DNA of 64,000 nucleotides, taken from contig OZ234502.1 of assembly GCA_965153455.1 (NCBI GenBank), positions 4,691,267-4,755,266 on the forward strand, given 5' to 3'. Under the pieces are notes generated by a model that worked only from the letters and a program-made list of their open reading frames with translations, was not told the origin of the DNA and did no database searches. Both the position numbers and the translations under genes were made by a program. Source of the DNA: Sphagnum compactum. Its lineage: Eukaryota > Bryophyta > Sphagnopsida > Sphagnales. Shown here piece by piece: positions 58,780-64,000 of the stretch (positions are counted from its first letter, which is position 1; the number at the start of each line of letters is the position of its first letter).

Positions 58780-61100
58780 ATTACTTTCTAAGGATGTGGA
58801 TGTTTGAGTGTATCCCACCTCAAACTTTTGAAAGATTTTTACAATATTTTTGCATATTATGTTAAAATATAACCTAGGCAAAAGATCTAAAATAAAACTA
58901 TTTCATTTCATTTTATAAAGTGGGAGATTGGAATATATTTGTGAAAACGAATGTAATGTACTTGTGTACTCAAAAACACAAATATATTCCAAAAAACATT
59001 TACATATAGTTTTTAAGTTTGAAGGTATATTGAACCATGTCATTTCACATAATATGAACCATGTTTGGATACCATGTGATTAATTTGAAATTTTTCATTT
59101 CAAAAAATGAGTTTTTTTTAGCAAAGATGCGATAAACATGTGGTAAATTGAAACTTTGACAAAAAACACATCCACATAAAAGATGATAAGCATAGCTAGA
59201 TGGGCCATTTTTTTTATTTCATTAAAATTGATAATTTGATGATTAATGAAGCCCTAAAATTAATGAAGTCAAAACGAGACTTGTGGCCTTATTATACCAA
59301 TGTCTATTATAAATTTACTCATGGATCTTTCAATATAGATAGTGGAATTTATTATTATTTCTAAAATAATATTAAATTTGTAAAAATAATTGTTATGGGG
59401 CCCAAAAACTAAAATTGATACCCAAAATTAAATGTACCATGGTTTTGGAACAACTATATTGTATGTACTATAATACTACACCCAAAGTGCCCCAAAGGGG
59501 GTCACTGTAATGTGATTTCACCCAGTATTATGACAAATTAAGATTTAATTATGCATCTCTATCTGCACATGAAAAAATATTTCATGGTTTTCACAAACAA
59601 TAATTGATATAATAAACTTATGTTCTACGACAAAACAATGTCACATAAATGTGACAAATTACACCCACTTGAAGTTTGAACATTTAGATAATTTGGTTAT
59701 AGCTTGTCATAAAATTTGAATAATTAATAAAAAATTATAAAAAGAAATCAAAATTCATATTTGATTGATGGCACATGATAATGAGTTTACATAATCAATG
59801 TGTAATGATGTATTAAATCAAAAAAATGTTTTCATCCAAATTATGTTTGTGTGAATTTAACAAAAGTTAGAAAATATATAATCTAAATGATTAATTGCAT
59901 TAAATGGTAGAAAATGGGGAATGCATTTGCAAAACATTTATGACACATAAAACCATAGGCTTGAACAATATGTGATTTTGATGAATTGTGATATTTTTAG
60001 ATCATAAATGTTAATACTAGATATTTTATGTATGCAAAGTGAGGATTCTAAGAATTTAGTTTAAGGAAATACTACTTACATTTATTCATGTCATTGATAG
60101 ATTTTTAGAAAAACTACTTGTTCCCATATAATGAATTTTACAAAGAATTGTTTTTGTCCTAATTAATTCAGTTTAAGCATGATTTAAAGAATAATAAAAA
60201 CTTTGAATTGTGATAATTTAGAATTTTCAAATAACAATTCTTCAGAAAATTTGAGAATTTTTTGGAAATGGTATCTAATTAAATTCATGTTTATCTTTGA
60301 ATATTTCTTCAAAATAAAATGTTCGTTACTTTATTTGAGTAAAATATGAAAAAAAAAATAAAAAATCATCTCAAATCTTGAATATGTAGAAGGTTTGAAA
60401 TGGACAAGTTTTATATTTGTTTGATGTCATTATTTGTTACAACATAAAGTTCTGGTGGGTTGGTTATGGTTTGTGATTATGGAGGTGAAGTTTTGGTATA
60501 TATATATATATGCAACCCTATTTTATTTATTTTAATTGTAGCCTGCAAATTTACATTGTGTTCAAATAATGTGACTAACAATAAGATGAGTGCTTCTTGA
60601 ATGATTTTCCTAGTCAATAAGCTCATGATTTTTTATATTGGCATTCAATATTGAAGATTGAAAATTCATTTTATTTGGAATGATTGCCATCATTGATACT
60701 AAATAGGCCATTCATAATACCATGAAATTGCTTAAATGATTGAGAACAATGAAAAATTGTGTCTCCATAATGAATTGTGTTTGACACAATGAACTTTGTG
60801 TTTGTTTGCAATGGGAGGCAAGAGGTAGGGGGTGGGGGAGGGGTCTAAAATTAACTTTAGATTAGTCAAGACCTTGAATCAAGGTGCCAATGGGGATGCC
60901 ACCTCAATTTTTGTGGTATGTAAGTTTTTTAAATTGTGAATGCAAAATGAAACTTAATTTCCTAACACCAAGTTACCTTCAATTCCAGATGTGGATTCAA
61001 CGGTCTTTTTGGGTGAATTTAACAAGGAAAACGTGAAAAATTGGTGGTCTTTTGGAGTTTTCAATAAGAAAAAACTGAAGCAAAATAGTATCAACATTTA
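58780..61100. other. AT-rich intergenic DNA
   Basis: Very AT-rich, with a short (TA)n at about 60498-60512 and no reading frame of note. Nothing recognised. Confidence 0.5.
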
Positions 61101-61140
61101 AAATTCAATATTAGGTTTGAGTAGGTAGCCATTAACATAG

Positions 61141-61200
61141 AAGGATGCTAGAATCATCTTATGGATGATCGCCTCTTCAGCTACATCACAAAATTGAGAA
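61141..61200. repeat. dispersed GGCTACA repeat, copy 5
   Basis: GCTAGAATCATCTTATGGATGATCGCC..TTCAGCTACATCACAAAATTGAG in pieces. It shares the ending CACAAAATTGAG with the copy at 31476-31545, so those two form a subgroup. Looser copies of GTGGCTA motifs follow at 61900-62060. Confidence 0.5.
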
Positions 61201-62599
61201 AACAAAACCCTGAACACAACCCCTCTTATTAGATGTTAGTTGACACCAAATTATCACCACAAATTGGGGCAACAGAATAAACTATTGACGATGCTTTAAG
61301 GTTCTTGTGAACAAAACATTCCTCATAAAGACTGATTTTGCACAGTATACGTCAATCAATGGGCCAGAAGCTGTCATAGTTCACAACTTCAATTTTGGGG
61401 GGCGGGGTGGGGTTGTGGGTCCTTGGAGAAGAGCTTGTGTGCTCAGGCCGATTACACTACCTAGTCAATCTCAAGTTTGTAAATTCTCAACTTTCCAATT
61501 CTAACATTACATCAATGGTTCCAGTATTTCAAATGTGCACCCAATGAGCACCGAACTTGTTGACGAGTGATGTCTCTTAGACTCTGTACCTTCCTGCCAG
61601 AAACTAGTCTACCAAAGGGCAAGGACAAGTAGAAGTGCATGGGGGGAATATTTCTCCACAGTTGAATTGAAATATAGAAACTCTGGAGACTGCATATGTA
61701 GTACCATATGCACAAGGAGTCAGAACAATATTCTCCAAAGTCGAAAACAGAAGCTGTGCATCTCAACCATCATTGATTGTAAGAGTGGGTATGGCAGGAT
61801 AAACCTGGGCATATGACAATCAGTTGGCAGGTAGCCTACCCATTGCAATTCCTCTATCAGGTTGAACCAGCACCCACGTTGCTACCAGTGTTTAAAAAAA
61901 AAAAGTCCAAGTAGTTGCCAATGTGGCTACACAGCTCAAACATAAAATAGCAAAGGTGGCTATTTTTTTTGTTGAGGTGGAGCCACTTTGGTGAATTTAT
62001 TGGGTTCAGAGTGGCTATGGTGGCGAGTCATCACTTGCAAATGTCTGCAGAATGGCAACAATCATAGGAAGCCGAATTGAACAATTTGGTGACTTTTTTT
62101 TTGAGGAGGGGAGTGCATTTGGCTACAAGGAAATATTAGTTCCAATTCCAAATCTAGGAGAACACTAATTTGGCAGCCTAGGCGTTGCAATTCCAGTTCT
62201 AAATCTATGAGAACACTAGTTCCAGTTCTAGATCTAAGAGAACAATAATTCAGCAATTCAATTACACAAAATTGAATTATGAAACAGATTGAAATTCAAA
62301 ACCATGTGAATTGAATCACAAATTGAATCACAAAATCTACATTTGAAAGGGACTTCAAAATGTATGGTAAACAAAAAAAACATTTATGTTACAAATTTTT
62401 TTTACATCCTTATATGGTCTGTAAATGTTGCAATCCAAAAAATCTTTGCAAAACCTCCCAACTTCCAAGATTTAGTTGTTAGCTATGCATTTGCACAATA
62501 ACACACCTTGTCCTACCATTTGGCAATGGCCTAGTCATACAGAAAATTTTGTAAAGTAAAGAATTGTTGACTATGGAACCTAGTGCACAAATCAAGATG

Positions 62600-63990
62600 T
62601 GTGCTCAAATGGTTGCGCAATTTGTTTTTATGAAAACAATAGTACTAAATGTCCACTCGTCTTCAACTGACCCAATAACTTGGACAATAGTAATTTCGGC
62701 CAACTTTATGTATTCGGAAAGGTTGAAGTTGAGGACAATAGATGTGAAGATTTTGTGCCAAAGCCTCGTAAGGGGATTGAGCTGGTTTTCTTCATGTAAT
62801 GTTGCTTCAAAATTATGTAGCATGGTCATTTTGAAATGACTAGACTCCAAGATAAGCATGTGAGCTAAAAACAATGGAAGAACATCTTGGTCCAATCAAC
62901 CAATCTTACAAGGGTTACAAAAAGTCGTTTTCAACATGCTAAGGTGAGGAAAAAAAGTCTTTTCCACAACTGTCAGATCAACAATTCAATATTGTGGGTA
63001 CACCACACCTAACGCAGTCATGATTTCCTATTATGGCAATTGCATCTCAAGCTTTAAAATAAGTCTTTGAGTTGCCCCCTCACATTTTTCCTTGACCTTG
63101 TTCACTGCCATGCTGAAAACAACTTTACTGATAGGCTGAAAACTTGTTGCACCTTCAATGCAAGGACTATAAATAGGGTACTTGTCTCCAAAGAAAAAGA
63201 ATGAAAAATATTCTATATCCTCTCTGCCATTCAAATGAAAAAACCACTACATCGACATTGTTGCATTTGTCAAGTTTCCAATTGCATTGAAATCATCAAA
63301 GGCAACATCCTTGAACTCGGTAAAAGAATGACAATACAACCTGTACATTCAAGCTGGGTCAATTTGACAACCTTCACAAGAGTACATACCAAGAATCTTT
63401 GCCTTGCGCAATCTTGATGAGCTTATGGACACACTCAAGCAATGGTAGTAAACATGGCAACCCCAAAATCAACTCCACGTCACATAAAACACTCAAGTTT
63501 TTGCTGGCAGTATCACTCCTTGGACTCTCAGCATGCATCTTCACAATGAAAGGTTGGTACTCATAATAATAAAAAAATTTAAAGAGAAAACATTGAGATC
63601 CAGTGGGATTTGACATTTTGTAAAATCTTTTTGTCATTAGTGTTGAGAAGATCCGCAAGCTTTTAGAATTCTACAAACTTTTTTCGACTATGAAAAAAAA
63701 AAACATACATGCTTTGTAGGATACCTTCCAATCGATGCACTAGAGGGACATTTGACAAGGTGATGACCACCAAGTTGGTTCGATGAGCAAAACAATGCGT
63801 TCTAGTGATGAATGGAGCAACCTTATCTTTGAATTACGTGGTCACGCATATCTGGCGGCCTTGGAAGACAGTAGACTTGTCACAACCATGCTCACCAACT
63901 TCCAGCTAATTCTTCCACCCCTAAACCACCAAAATCTAGCATACACTTAACCAACAAAGAAAAAATGTTATCAGAGGTGGTAAACAAACT
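62600..63990 (-). pseudogene. hAT-like transposase remnant, C-terminal half
   Basis: Read on the minus strand. Near 63760-63800 is HCFAHRTNLVV with TLSN-PLVHR, then KKILQNVKSHWISM near 63600. The family's C-terminal dimerisation motif appears as VIGSVEDEWTFSTI near 62630 (usual form S-x-ED-RTFS). This order is that of hAT-superfamily transposases of the DUF4371/ZMYM-like group found as mobile-element or domesticated genes in plants. In-frame stops (for example after RQICVTT near 63840 and near 63670) and frame breaks show it is dead. It probably continues beyond the window's right edge. Confidence 0.7.
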
Positions 63991-64000
63991 TACTGCCTCA

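Overview
This window looks like nuclear DNA of a land plant. The conserved genes are split by short GT-AG introns. The NRPB3-type RNA polymerase subunit and the plant-style ceramide synthase read like plant proteins. Housekeeping promoters carry AAACCCTA telo-boxes. The few genes sit in long AT-rich deserts full of satellites, MITE-like elements, a LINE, a CACTA-type element and hAT remnants. The low gene density, short introns and divergent protein sequences suggest a non-seed plant (bryophyte, fern or lycophyte) more than a flowering plant, but the sequence alone does not settle this.

Layout. 1-8.4 kb is AT-rich and gene-free, with a 113-bp tandem repeat and two blocks of an 81-bp satellite. 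8.4-17.5 kb is the main gene cluster: NRPB3 (+); riboflavin kinase (-) lying 83 nt behind the stop of a plastid-type SAM methyltransferase (-); and, divergent from the methyltransferase across a 500-bp region holding three copies of an 80-95 bp repeat, a lysine-rich coiled-coil gene (+). 17.5-25 kb is intergenic, with a 73-bp triplicate, a 200-bp MITE inside a TA microsatellite, and a G/T-rich repeat tract. 25.3-27.8 kb is a complete six-exon ceramide synthase gene (+). 28-35 kb is intergenic with dispersed repeats.

35.7-49.1 kb is dominated by mobile DNA. A LINE on the minus strand keeps a 746-residue uninterrupted reverse-transcriptase ORF and a (TAAG)n tail. Beside it lies one arm of a large inverted repeat (38172-40109 against 46124-49121) whose inner ends are telomere-like CCCTAAA repeats. 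The 6-kb spacer between the arms contains a complete eight-exon short-chain dehydrogenase gene (41023-43859, +) and a 400-bp foldback. 49-62 kb is gene-poor repeat DNA. It includes a 2.2-kb CACTA-type non-autonomous element (53616-55825, TSD TTA) filled with a 25-bp satellite. The last 1.4 kb is a decayed hAT-like transposase on the minus strand, cut by the window end.

The host genes are unrelated housekeeping functions: transcription, flavin synthesis, sphingolipid synthesis and a redox enzyme. I see no operon-like system. The most unusual gene arrangement is the methyltransferase/riboflavin kinase pair, where the choice of splice acceptor decides between two proteins and one fused protein. 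The riboflavin kinase splice acceptor has also been duplicated by a perfect 66-bp tandem repeat.
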